Below are positions 41,457-51,523 of a DNA stretch of 64,000 bases, in pieces (positions within the stretch are counted from its first letter, which is position 1; the number at the start of each line of letters is the position of its first letter). The DNA comes from an uncultured Oscillospiraceae bacterium (GTDB lineage Bacteria > Bacillota > Clostridia > Oscillospirales > Oscillospiraceae). The stretch lies in the NCBI GenBank assembly GCA_947626265.1, contig CANQRM010000003.1, positions 1-64,000 of the forward strand, given 5' to 3'. A program made the translations under genes and the position numbers. The notes below the pieces were generated by a model that was not told where the DNA came from, did no database searches, and was given only the letters and a program-made list of their open reading frames with translations.

Positions 41457-42899
41457 ATGGCTGCACAGAAAAAGAAAGCAACGGAAGAGACCGCCGCCCC
41501 CGTGGCGGACCAGACCGCCCCCGTGACGGAAGAGACCGCCGCTCCCGTGGAGGCGGAGGCCAAGCCTGCCAAGAAAAAGGCGGCGAAGAAAGCTCCCGCT
41601 GAAAAGAAGGCGCCTGTGGAGGAAATGTCCGCCGGGGCGGAACCTGTGGGAGAAGTGTCCGCGGAGCCTGCCCCCAAAAAGAAGTCCCGGAAGAAGGCCG
41701 CGGCCGCTGAGGAGGCCGCCGAAAAGCCGGCGGAGGAGGCTGCTTCGGAGCAGCCGGCCCATGAGAAGACCAACGAGGAGAAGATCGCCGAGCTCATCGA
41801 AAAGGGCAAGAAAGCCGGCAAGCTCACCAGCAAGGAGCTTTCCGACGTGCTGGACAACATGGGCCTCACCCCCGACGAGGTGGACGCCGTCTACGACCAG
41901 CTGGAGGATCTGGGCATCGAGACCGCCGGGGACGAGTTCCTGCCGCCCCTGGAGGACGACGCCCTGCCCGAGCTGGAGGAACTGGACGAACTGGAGGAGC
42001 TGGAGGACCTGGAGATCGGCGAGGTGGCCGAGGAGGAGATCGTGGACACGGACGCCGTGGCCGAGAGCTTCTCCACCGACGACCCGGTGCGCATGTATCT
42101 GAAGGAGATCGGCAAGGTGCCCCTGCTGACCCCGGAGGAGGAGGTGGCCCTGGCCGCCCGCATGGCCGAGGGGGACGAGGAGGCCAAGCGCCGCATGGCG
42201 GAGGCCAACCTGCGCCTGGTGGTGTCCATCGCCAAGCGCTACGTGGGCCGGGGCATGCTCTTCCTGGACCTCATCCAGGAGGGCAATCTGGGCCTCATCA
42301 AGGCCGTGGAGAAGTTCGACTACACCAAGGGCTACAAGTTCTCCACCTACGCCACCTGGTGGATACGCCAGGCCATCACCCGGGCCATCGCCGACCAGGC
42401 CCGGACCATCCGCATCCCCGTGCACATGGTGGAGACCATCAACAAGGTCATCCGGGTGTCCCGCCAGCTCCTCCAGGAGCTGGGCCACGACCCCTCCGCC
42501 GAGGAGATCGCCGAGGAGATGAACATCCCCGCCGACAAGGTCCGGGAGATATTGAAGATCGCCCAGGAGCCCGTGAGCCTGGAGACGCCCATCGGCGAGG
42601 AGGAAGACTCCCACCTGGGGGACTTCATTGAGGACGAGGGGGCCTCCGAGCCCTCCGAGGCCGCCAGCTTCACGCTGCTGAAGGAGCAGCTCATGAACGT
42701 GCTGGACACCCTGACCCCCCGGGAGAAGAAGGTGCTGGAGCTGCGCTTCGGCATCCTGGACGGCCGTACCCGCACCCTGGAGGAGGTGGGCAAGGAGTTC
42801 CAGGTCACCCGTGAGCGCATCCGCCAGATCGAGGCCAAGGCCCTGCGCAAGCTCCGCCACCCCTCCCGGTCAAAGAAACTGAGGGACTTCCTCAACTGA
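41457..42899 (+). CDS. rpoD: RNA polymerase primary sigma factor
   Basis: 480 residues. Regions 1.2-4.2 from about residue 205: [18 protein letters not shown], region 2 with [15 protein letters not shown] and [18 protein letters not shown], region 3, and region 4.2 [20 protein letters not shown]. About 105 residues at the N-terminus are Ala/Lys/Glu/Pro-rich and low in complexity, so the protein is roughly 100 residues longer than a typical Firmicutes SigA. Starts 2 bases after the dnaG stop. Followed by a strong terminator. Confidence 0.97.
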   Translation: MAAQKKKATEETAAPVADQTAPVTEETAAPVEAEAKPAKKKAAKKAPAEKKAPVEEMSAGAEPVGEVSAEPAPKKKSRKKAAAAEEAAEKPAEEAASEQPAHEKTNEEKIAELIEKGKKAGKLTSKELSDVLDNMGLTPDEVDAVYDQLEDLGIETAGDEFLPPLEDDALPELEELDELEELEDLEIGEVAEEEIVDTDAVAESFSTDDPVRMYLKEIGKVPLLTPEEEVALAARMAEGDEEAKRRMAEANLRLVVSIAKRYVGRGMLFLDLIQEGNLGLIKAVEKFDYTKGYKFSTYATWWIRQAITRAIADQARTIRIPVHMVETINKVIRVSRQLLQELGHDPSAEEIAEEMNIPADKVREILKIAQEPVSLETPIGEEEDSHLGDFIEDEGASEPSEAASFTLLKEQLMNVLDTLTPREKKVLELRFGILDGRTRTLEEVGKEFQVTRERIRQIEAKALRKLRHPSRSKKLRDFLN

Positions 42900-42912
42900 T
42901 AACAAAACAGAC

Positions 42913-42949
42913 GCCCCCGGGACTGCGGTCCCGGGGGCTTGTCTTTTTT
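42913..42949 (+). terminator. Terminator of dnaG-rpoD
   Basis: GCCCCCGGGAC (42913-42923) and GTCCCGGGGGC (42928-42938) then TTGTCTTTTTT: a perfect 11-bp stem and U-run. Confidence 0.92.
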
Positions 42950-42973
42950 GCGCAGGTATGATATCCTGCTTTT

Positions 42974-43190
42974 GGTGCTTCGGCACCAGGGCGCTGTACA
43001 ACGGCAGGCGGTTAATCACACTCCCTGAAAGGGGGTGTGGCGTATGCCTATTACGCTGACGTTACATATCGGAAGATATACGATAACGTTGACTGTAAGA
43101 AGGACGAACCGCCACCGGGCAGGGTGACGGTTCAGTTCTAGAACTGTAACCAACTCGGGCTAACCGCTTGTCACAGCGCCCTTTTTGTGT
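42974..43190 (+). ncRNA. Structured RNA with embedded mini-ORF (type I toxin mRNA-like)
   Basis: GGTGC-TTCG-GCACC hairpin at 42975-42989, then AGGGCGCTGT (42989-42998), which pairs with ACAGCGCCCT (43172-43182). GGCAGGCGGTTA (43003-43014) pairs with TAACCGCTTGTC (43161-43172, with wobbles). CTTTTTGTG follows as a U-run. Inside, CACACTCCC (43017-43025) pairs with GGGGGTGTG (43031-43039), covering the ORF ribosome-binding site, and CAGTTCTAGAACTG (43133-43146) is a perfect palindrome. A consensus promoter faces it from the far end. No promoter of its own on the plus strand is clear. This is the only content of the 440-base rpoD-hrcA gap before the CIRCE promoter. Confidence 0.55.
43044..43127 (+). 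CDS. 27-residue peptide, putative type I toxin
   Basis: ATG 8 bases behind GGGGG, 27 codons, stop TGA. N-terminal half alternates hydrophobic and polar residues (MPITLTLHIGRYTITLTV), followed by a basic tail (RRTNRHRAG). An amphipathic segment with a cationic end is compatible with membrane-active type I toxins, but no known family is claimed. The ribosome-binding site lies in a 9-bp hairpin and the whole ORF is inside a folded transcript. Confidence 0.45.
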   Translation: MPITLTLHIGRYTITLTVRRTNRHRAG

Positions 43191-43194
43191 GTTC

Positions 43195-43224
43195 ATTATA
43201 GACCGGACTATGCTTGTTTGTCAA
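43195..43224 (-). promoter_or_regulatory. Consensus promoter antisense to the mini-ORF RNA
   Basis: TTGACA (43224-43219), 18 bases, TATAAT (43200-43195) on the minus strand. Transcription would start near 43188, at the 3' end of the structured element, and run through it. No ORF exists in that direction, so the product would be an antisense RNA. Confidence 0.75.
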
Positions 43225-43293
43225 GTGTGGTCCGATCCTTTTGTTTTCTTCCCCCAAATCATGAACAAATTACAAATTATAATCCCCCGCCCC

Positions 43294-43347
43294 TTGACAT
43301 ACACTGAAAGACGTGGTAAATTAGCACTCGGAAAGAAAGAGTGCTAG
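43294..43347 (+). promoter_or_regulatory. Heat-shock promoter with CIRCE operator
   Basis: TTGACA (43294-43299), 17 bases, TAAATT (43317-43322), and the CIRCE element TTAGCACTC-N9-GAGTGCTAG (43321-43347) directly at the start of transcription. HrcA, encoded next, is the known repressor of CIRCE. Confidence 0.95.
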
Positions 43348-43379
43348 CACCAATGAGCTGGGAATGCCAGGAGGCGCGC

Positions 43380-44468
43380 ATGGACCTGAGCGAGAGAAAA
43401 AAGCGCATACTGACCGCCGTGGTGGAGGGCTACATCGCCACCGCCGAGCCGGTGGGCTCCAAGCATTTGGCGGAGCAGATCGGCTGTTCCTCGGCCACCA
43501 TCCGCAACGAGATGAGCGAGCTCACCGCTATGGGCTACCTGGAGCAGCCTCACACCAGCGCGGGGCGGGTCCCCTCCCCGGCGGGCTATCGGCTATATGT
43601 CAACGAGCTGATGGAGAAGCAGAAGCTCACCGAGGCGGAGACCGCCGCCATCAACGAGAAGCTGGCCCGGAAGGACGAGCAGATCGAAAAGCTCATGGCG
43701 GAGGTGGGGCAGCTCACCAGCTCCATGACCCAGTACCCGGCCTACGCCCTGACCATGAAGCCGCCGGTGGCGGTGAAGCGCTTCGACTTCATCTATGTGG
43801 ACCAGAACACCTTCATCGTGGTGGCGCTGCTGACCGACAACATGGTGAAGAACAAGCTCATCCACCTGCCCTTCTCCGTCCACCAGGAGCAGATCACCAC
43901 CCTCTCCGCCCTCTTCAACGCCAACTTCACCGGCGTGACGGACCGGGAGATCACCGAGTCCATTATCCGCTCCACGGAGCGGGCCGCGGGGGACACCTAC
44001 GGCCTGGTGGCGGTGGTGGCCAGCTTCACCATGGAGTGCCTGGCGGCGGCGAGAACGGCCCCTGTGGGGATAGCCGGAGCTTCCCGGCTCCTCAATCAGC
44101 CGGAGTACCGGGACCCGGACAAGGCCCACGCCCTGATGAACTTCATCGCCGACGGCAGCCGCCTGGTGGACGACCTGCCCCCCGCGGGCATGGGCGCGGA
44201 CGGCATCCGGGTGACCATCGGACCGGAGAACCTGGCGGAGGAGCTGAAGGACTCCAGTGTGGTCATGGCCTCTTACGACGCCGGGGACGGCATGCGGGGC
44301 TACATCGGCGTGGTGGGCCCCACCCGCATGGACTATTCCGGCGTGGCCGCCAAGCTGAGCTATATCGCCGCGGGCCTGAGCCGGCTTCTGGCCGGCACCG
44401 ACGCCCCGGCGGGCCTTGATAACAAACTGGTTTTGAAGGAAAGTGAACACCATGAGCAAGAAGGATGA
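43380..44468 (+). CDS. hrcA: Heat-inducible transcription repressor HrcA
   Basis: 362 residues. Winged-helix N-terminus LSERKKRILTAVVEGYIATA followed by EPVGSKHL and SSATIRNEMSEL, then the GAF-like domain and the dimerisation region. Start ATG 43380 behind AGGAGG; an earlier frame start at 43341 lies inside the CIRCE element. It represses this operon with help from GroE. Overlaps grpE by 17 bases. Confidence 0.96.
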   Translation: MDLSERKKRILTAVVEGYIATAEPVGSKHLAEQIGCSSATIRNEMSELTAMGYLEQPHTSAGRVPSPAGYRLYVNELMEKQKLTEAETAAINEKLARKDEQIEKLMAEVGQLTSSMTQYPAYALTMKPPVAVKRFDFIYVDQNTFIVVALLTDNMVKNKLIHLPFSVHQEQITTLSALFNANFTGVTDREITESIIRSTERAAGDTYGLVAVVASFTMECLAAARTAPVGIAGASRLLNQPEYRDPDKAHALMNFIADGSRLVDDLPPAGMGADGIRVTIGPENLAEELKDSSVVMASYDAGDGMRGYIGVVGPTRMDYSGVAAKLSYIAAGLSRLLAGTDAPAGLDNKLVLKESEHHEQEG

Positions 44469-45009
44469 GAAAAAGAACAAGCCCCAGCAGCCCGAGGAGC
44501 CCAAGGCAAAAGAGGTAAAGACCGAGGAAGCCCAGAAGCCCGCGCCGGAACCGGCCCCCGAGGAGAAAAAGCCAAGCGAGGCGGAGACCCTGAAGGCCAG
44601 CCTGGCCGAGGCCAACGACAAGTACCTGCGCATGCTGGCGGAGTACGATAACTACCGCCGCCGCAGCCAGAAGGAGCGGGAGAGCATCTACGCCGACGTG
44701 CGGGCGGACACGGTGAAGAAGTTCCTGCCGGTGTACGACAACCTGGCCCGGGCCATCCAGCACGAGACGGACGACGACACCCGCAAGGGCGTGGAGGGCA
44801 TCTTCAACCAGCTCAAGGCCATATTGGAGGGCCTGGGGGTCACGGAGATCGAGACCGTGGGGAAGAAGTTCGACGCCAACCTCCACGACGCGCTGCTGCA
44901 CATCGAGGATGAAAAATACGGCGAGGGCGAGATCGTCCTGGAGCTGGAAAAGGGCTTCAAGCTGGGCGATAAGGTCATCCGCTTCGCCAAGGTCCAGGTG
45001 GCCAATTAA
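44452..45009 (+). CDS. grpE: Nucleotide exchange factor GrpE
   Basis: 185 residues. Long charged N-terminal coil (Lys/Glu/Pro-rich, residues 1-55), then LAEANDKYLRMLAEYDNYRR and the beta-domain end GFKLGDKVIRFAKVQVAN. Releases ADP from DnaK. ATG 44452 chosen; a GTG at 44443 is in frame but too close to AAGGA. Second gene of the hrcA operon. Confidence 0.94.
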   Translation: MSKKDEKKNKPQQPEEPKAKEVKTEEAQKPAPEPAPEEKKPSEAETLKASLAEANDKYLRMLAEYDNYRRRSQKERESIYADVRADTVKKFLPVYDNLARAIQHETDDDTRKGVEGIFNQLKAILEGLGVTEIETVGKKFDANLHDALLHIEDEKYGEGEIVLELEKGFKLGDKVIRFAKVQVAN

Positions 45010-45081
45010 AATGTAAACCCGTCCCGGATGGGACATGAAAATATATAAACTGCGAATTTTGAATACAGGAGGAACATCAAA

Positions 45082-46935
<1,854 letters not shown>

Positions 46936-46944
46936 GAAGCGGAG

Positions 46945-46974
46945 ACGGAGGGCGCGTTTTCCCGCGCCCTCCGT
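46945..46974 (+). terminator. Hairpin between dnaK and dnaJ
   Basis: ACGGAGGGCGCG (46945-46956) and CGCGCCCTCCGT (46963-46974) with a TTTTCC loop. A strong stem without U-run, 10 bases after the dnaK stop; it may be a partial terminator or RNA-stabiliser inside the operon. Confidence 0.55.
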
Positions 46975-46978
46975 TGAA

Positions 46979-47150
46979 AAAGCCTCCCCTGTGCAAGGGG
47001 AGGTGCCGAGCGAAGAAAAAACCACCAAGCCTCCCCTGTGCAAGGGGAGGGGGACCGCACGAAGTGCGGTGGAGGGGTTGTCGTACCCTGGAGAACAATC
47101 CCTCAGTCACGGCTTCGCCGTGCCAGCTCCCTTTGCACAAGGGAGCCTAA
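46979..47150 (+). repeat. Family 1 repeat with partial copy between dnaK and dnaJ
   Basis: A half copy (46979-47026) and a full copy (47027-47150), the same arrangement as 29802-29978. CCGCACGAAGTGCGG hairpin inside and CTCCCTTTGCACAAGGGAG at the end, ending 15 bases before the dnaJ ATG. Confidence 0.82.
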
Positions 47151-47165
47151 GAGGTAGTGATTTTA

Positions 47166-48290
47166 ATGGCAGACAAACGGGATTATTATGAGGTCCTGGG
47201 GCTGAAAAAGGGCGCCACGGACGAGGAGATCAAAAAAGCATACCGCCAGGCCGCCAAGGCCAACCACCCGGACCTGCACCCCGGCGACAAGGCCGCGGAG
47301 GCCCGGTTCAAGGAGGCCAACGAGGCCTATGCCGTGCTGTCCGACCCGGACAAGAAGGCCAAGTACGACCAGTTCGGCTTCGCCGGCGTGGACCCCAGCT
47401 ATGGCGCGGGCGCCGGCGGTTTCAACGGAGATTTCAGCGACCTGGGGGACATCTTCGGGGACATTTTTGGCGGCTTCGGGGGCTTCGGCGGATTTGGCGG
47501 CGCCCGGCAGCAGTCCCGCACCGGCCTCCGCCGGGGGGAGAACCTGCGGGTGAGGCTCGCCATCTCCTTTGAGGAGGCGGCCTTTGGCTGCAAGAAGGAC
47601 ATAAACGTCACCAAGGTGGACCCCTGCCCGGAGTGCAAGGGCACCGGCTGCGCCCCCGGCACCACGCCGGAGGTGTGCCCCGACTGCCGGGGCAGCGGCA
47701 CGGTGATGCGCCAGCAGCGCACCCCCTTTGGCATGATGCAGTCCACCGGCCCCTGTCCCAAGTGCGGCGGCACGGGGCGCATCATCCACTCCCCCTGCAG
47801 CAAGTGCCGGGGCGCCGGGTCCATCCGGGCCCAGCGGAAGCTGAATGTGTCCATCCCCGCGGGCATCGACGACGGGGAGACCGTGTCCCTCCGGGGCCAG
47901 GGCAACGCCGGGGCCAACGGCGGGCCCGCCGGGGATCTGCTGGTGACGGTCCAGGTCCGGCCCAGCCCCACCTTCCGGCGGGACGGGACCAACCTCTACA
48001 CCACCGCCTCCATCAGCTTCGTCCAGGCGGCCCTGGGCACGGAGATACAGGTGCCCACCCTGGACGGCCAGGTGAGCCTGAACATACCCGAGGGCACCCA
48101 GACGGGCAGCGTGTTCCGCCTGCGGGGCAAGGGCGTGCCCAGCCTGCGCACAGGGCTCAAGGGCGACGAGTTCGTGACCGTGGACCTGACCACCCCCAAG
48201 AACATGAACCACCGGCAGAAGGAGCTTCTGCAGGAGTTCGCGGACATCGCGGGGGAGAAGGCGGGCGGCAAAAAGAAAAAGCGGTTTTAA
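47166..48290 (+). CDS. dnaJ: Chaperone DnaJ
   Basis: 374 residues: J-domain with HPD at 34-36, a Gly/Phe-rich region (FGGFGGFGGFGG near 100), four CxxCxGxG zinc motifs starting at Cys154 (CPECKGTG, CPDCRGSG, CPKCGGTG, CSKCRGAG) and the client-binding C-terminus. ATG 47166 chosen with AGAGGT upstream. Partners DnaK and GrpE. Terminator follows at 48315. Confidence 0.97.
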   Translation: MADKRDYYEVLGLKKGATDEEIKKAYRQAAKANHPDLHPGDKAAEARFKEANEAYAVLSDPDKKAKYDQFGFAGVDPSYGAGAGGFNGDFSDLGDIFGDIFGGFGGFGGFGGARQQSRTGLRRGENLRVRLAISFEEAAFGCKKDINVTKVDPCPECKGTGCAPGTTPEVCPDCRGSGTVMRQQRTPFGMMQSTGPCPKCGGTGRIIHSPCSKCRGAGSIRAQRKLNVSIPAGIDDGETVSLRGQGNAGANGGPAGDLLVTVQVRPSPTFRRDGTNLYTTASISFVQAALGTEIQVPTLDGQVSLNIPEGTQTGSVFRLRGKGVPSLRTGLKGDEFVTVDLTTPKNMNHRQKELLQEFADIAGEKAGGKKKKRF

Positions 48291-48314
48291 AAAGCGAACA
48301 TTCCTTTAATCTTT

Positions 48315-48353
48315 ACCGGGGACATTGCAGTGTCCCCGGTTTTGGTATATAAT
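48315..48353 (+). promoter_or_regulatory. dnaJ terminator overlapping a downstream promoter
   Basis: ACCGGGGACA (48315-48324) and TGTCCCCGGT (48331-48340) then TTTT form the terminator. TTGCAG (48325-48330), in its loop, and TATAAT (48348-48353) make a promoter with 17-base spacing for the mannosyltransferase gene. The compact overlap suggests that heat-shock and downstream transcripts interfere with each other. Confidence 0.7.
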
Positions 48354-48397
48354 ACCTGTGTCTGACTATAAAGCGAGCACGGAAAAGGAACACCCAT

Positions 48398-50266
48398 ATG
48401 ACGGTGCGCGATATGATAAACAATCTGACGATCATCTTCCCGCTGGCGGTGGCCCTGGGGATACTGCTGTGGTGCCTGCGCTGGGCGGCCATCCACCGCC
48501 GGGCGGCTTTGGCCACGCCGGAGGGGGAGGTGCGCCCCGCCCCGGACCGGGCCATGAAGAAGGCGGACTGGCTGGTGCTGGCCGCCCTGACGGCGGTGTG
48601 GGCCTGCATCGCCTATATCGGCCTGGGCTCCACCAAGGCGCCCCAGACCTTCCTCCACTATGAGCAGGGCAACACCTACGCCCAGCTGGAGCTTACGGAG
48701 CCCCAGTATATCACATCTCTCCGCTACTACTCGGGTCTTTGCACCGAGCCCTATGAGCTGCAGTTCTCCCTGGACGGGGAGGAATGGGAGACCCAGATGA
48801 AGGAGGACTTCACCTCCGGCATGACCCAGGAGTACACCCAGCTCTTCCGCTGGAACGACGCCTACTTAAACGCTGACCGGGGGCCGGTGCGGTATATCCG
48901 CATCATCTCCGGCGGGGAGGAGTACCTGGGGGAGGTGGCGGTCTACGGCGAGGACGGGCTATTGCTGGACGCCGCCGACATCACCGCCGCGCCGGGGTGC
49001 GAAATGCTTTTGGACGAGCAGGACGTGATACCCGCCGCCTACAGCTACAAAAACGGCACCTACTTCGACGAGATATACTTTGCCCGCACGGCCCTGGAGC
49101 ACATCCAGGAGCGCTGGCCCTATGAGATCACCCACCCGCCCCTGGGCAAGATGATACTGGCCATCGGCATTCGGCTGTTCGGCATGACGCCCTTCGGCTG
49201 GCGGTTCATGGGGACGCTCTTCGGCGTGCTGATGCTGCCGGCGCTGTATCTGCTCTTAAAGCGCATGTTCGGGTATCTCCCCGCGGCGGCCTGCGGCAGC
49301 ACGGTGTTCGCCTTTGACTTCATGCACTTCGTCCAGCCGCGCTTGGCCACCATCGACTCCTACGCGGTGTTTTTCATCATATTGATGAACCTCTTCATGT
49401 ACCTCTGGCTCACGGAACCGCCGGACCGGGAGAAGAGGCGGCTTTTGTGGCTGGGCCTCGCGGGTCTCTCCTTCGGTCTCGGCGCGGCGACAAAGTGGAT
49501 ATGCATCTATGCCGGCGCGGGCCTGGGGGTGCTGTGGGCCGTCTACTGGATCATGCGCTTCGTCCGGGAGAGGAAGGCGGTGCGGCGGGCGTTCCTCCAC
49601 AACGTGGGCTGGTGCCTTCTCTTCTTCGTGCTGGTGCCCTGCGCGGTGTACTACTGCAGCTACTGGGCCTACGGCCCCAGCCAGGGGGCGGACGGGCCCT
49701 TCCGCTGGTTCAGCCCCAAGTATTTGAAGGTGGTGCTGGATAACCAGACCTATATGTGGAACTACCACTCCGGCCTGGAATCCACCCATCCCTATTCCTC
49801 CAAGTGGTACCAGTGGCTGTTCGACGTGCGGCCCATCCTCTACTACATGGACAATCCCGGCGCCGGGACCACCATCCGCTTCGCCTCCTTCAACAGCCCC
49901 ATCGTCTCCTGGGCGGGCCTGGCCGCCATGGTGGGCATGGGGTGGCTGGCTGTAAAGGAGAAGGACGAGCGGGCCATATTCATCCTCATCGGGTACCTGG
50001 CCAATCTCCTGCCCTGGGTGCTGGTGAGCAGGCTCGTCTTCGCCTATCACTACTTCCCCAGCGTGGTGTTTCTGGTGCTGGCCATCAGCTATATTTTCGC
50101 GGACCTTTACCAAAAAGACCCCCATTGGAAGGCCTCCGTGGGAGGCTTCACGGCGGCCTGCATTGGACTATTCTGTATGTTCTATCCCGTGCTGGCCGGT
50201 ACAGAGGTCAGCACCGCGTACTGCGCAACATTCTTGAGGTGGTTTACAGACACATGGCCGTTTTAG
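48398..50266 (+). CDS. PMT-family membrane glycosyltransferase with discoidin-like insert
   Basis: 622 residues. After one N-terminal span the first loop (about 80-190) has a beta-rich stretch, YAQLELTEPQYITSLRYYSG and VRYIRIISGGEEYLGEVAVY, like an F5/8-type (discoidin) carbohydrate-binding domain. The rest is the GT39 membrane part: THPPLGKMILAIGIRLFG, FDFMHFVQPRLATID, several spans, and the C-terminal YHYFPSVVFLVLAI. Phospholipid-carrier-dependent mannosyl- or other glycosyl transfer to surface proteins is the expected role. Target and sugar unknown. Confidence 0.82.
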   Translation: MTVRDMINNLTIIFPLAVALGILLWCLRWAAIHRRAALATPEGEVRPAPDRAMKKADWLVLAALTAVWACIAYIGLGSTKAPQTFLHYEQGNTYAQLELTEPQYITSLRYYSGLCTEPYELQFSLDGEEWETQMKEDFTSGMTQEYTQLFRWNDAYLNADRGPVRYIRIISGGEEYLGEVAVYGEDGLLLDAADITAAPGCEMLLDEQDVIPAAYSYKNGTYFDEIYFARTALEHIQERWPYEITHPPLGKMILAIGIRLFGMTPFGWRFMGTLFGVLMLPALYLLLKRMFGYLPAAACGSTVFAFDFMHFVQPRLATIDSYAVFFIILMNLFMYLWLTEPPDREKRRLLWLGLAGLSFGLGAATKWICIYAGAGLGVLWAVYWIMRFVRERKAVRRAFLHNVGWCLLFFVLVPCAVYYCSYWAYGPSQGADGPFRWFSPKYLKVVLDNQTYMWNYHSGLESTHPYSSKWYQWLFDVRPILYYMDNPGAGTTIRFASFNSPIVSWAGLAAMVGMGWLAVKEKDERAIFILIGYLANLLPWVLVSRLVFAYHYFPSVVFLVLAISYIFADLYQKDPHWKASVGGFTAACIGLFCMFYPVLAGTEVSTAYCATFLRWFTDTWPF

Positions 50267-51072
50267 TCGATTATCACTGCCACACGGATATATCCCTGGA
50301 CAGTCACGCAAAATACCTGGACATGGTGACGGCGGAGTATGCCGCCGGGGTGCGGTGGCTTTGCATCACGGACCACTGCGACACGGTGGACTGGCGGACG
50401 CTTCAGTTCCACCAGGAGTGTCTCACCGTGGCCCAAAGGGAGCTGGAGGCCTACGAGGCGGCGAAGGACCGTATCCCCAGGGATATGCATCTGCGCATGG
50501 GCATGGAGCTGGCCGAGCTCATCTTCCATCCGGAGCTGGTGGGGGAGCTCTCCAGCCCCCCGTGGCTGGACTTCATCCTGGGCTCCTATCATATCACCCG
50601 GGAGCACGGGGACTTCCATGAGCAGGACTACCGGGATCCGGCGTTCTGCAAAGAGCTCACCGACATCTATCTGCGGGACCTGCAGTGGGTGGCGGACTTA
50701 AACTATTTCGACGTGATGGCCCATATCGGCTACTTCCGCCGGTACGCCTCCTGGCAGGGGGTGGACACAGGGCTCACCCTCGCCGAGCACGGGGACCGCA
50801 TCGAAAATATCCTGAAGACCGTCATCCAAAACGGCAAGGGCATCGAGATCAACTGCTCCGGCCTGCGGGACGGGGTGGGCCCCTTCCCCTCGGAGGAGAT
50901 ACTGAGGCTCTATAAGTCCCTGGGGGGCGAGATCGTCACCGTGGGCTCCGACGCCCACCGGCCGGAGGACGCGGCCAAGTGCGTGGACATAGGCCAGCAG
51001 GTGTTGAGCGCCTGTGGTTTCAGGTACGTCACCGTGTTCACCAAGAGAAAGCCTGAATTCATCCCCATCTGA
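50254..51072 (+). CDS. PHP-domain phosphatase, histidinol-phosphatase (HisJ) like
   Basis: 272 residues with the PHP metal motifs: DYHCHTDISLD, ITDHCDT, GMELAE, SYHITREHGDF, AHIGYFRR and GSDAHRPED. Most like HisJ-type histidinol-phosphate phosphatases, but no other his gene is here, so a broader phosphoesterase role is possible. The ATG overlaps the end of the preceding gene by 13 bases, behind GAGGTGG. Confidence 0.85.
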   Translation: MAVLVDYHCHTDISLDSHAKYLDMVTAEYAAGVRWLCITDHCDTVDWRTLQFHQECLTVAQRELEAYEAAKDRIPRDMHLRMGMELAELIFHPELVGELSSPPWLDFILGSYHITREHGDFHEQDYRDPAFCKELTDIYLRDLQWVADLNYFDVMAHIGYFRRYASWQGVDTGLTLAEHGDRIENILKTVIQNGKGIEINCSGLRDGVGPFPSEEILRLYKSLGGEIVTVGSDAHRPEDAAKCVDIGQQVLSACGFRYVTVFTKRKPEFIPI

Positions 51073-51088
51073 AAAGGAGAGTTTCATC

Positions 51089-51523
51089 ATGATCGCTATC
51101 GCATCGGACCATGCGGGCTATGCCCTGAAAGGGCTCATCATCGACCACCTGAAGGAACGGGGCGTCCCCGTGGAGGACCTGGGCTGCGGCGGCGAGCCGG
51201 TGGACTATCCCCTGTACGCCGACAAGCTCTGCCGGGCCATAGTGGACGGAAAGTATGAGCGGGGCATCCTGGTCTGCGGCACGGGCATCGGCATGTCCAT
51301 CGCCGCCAACAAGATACCCGGCATCCGGGCGGCCCTGTGCGGGGACTGCTTCTCCGCGGAGATGAGCCGCCAGCACAACGACGCCAACGTCCTGTGCCTG
51401 GGCGGGCGCGTGGTGGGCCCCGAGCTTGCCAAGCGCATCGTGGACACCTATCTGGACACGGGCTTTTCCAACGGGGAGAGCCACATCCGCCGTCTCGGCC
51501 AGATACGCGATATGGAGAAATAA
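51089..51523 (+). CDS. rpiB: Ribose 5-phosphate isomerase B
   Basis: 144 residues. SDHAGYALK at the N-terminus, GILVCGTGIGMSIAANKIPG with the catalytic cysteine, and ALCGDCFSAEMSRQHNDANVL are diagnostic of RpiB/LacA-type isomerases. Pentose-phosphate pathway. AAGGAGAG precedes the ATG, 16 bases after the PHP gene. Confidence 0.95.
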   Translation: MIAIASDHAGYALKGLIIDHLKERGVPVEDLGCGGEPVDYPLYADKLCRAIVDGKYERGILVCGTGIGMSIAANKIPGIRAALCGDCFSAEMSRQHNDANVLCLGGRVVGPELAKRIVDTYLDTGFSNGESHIRRLGQIRDMEK

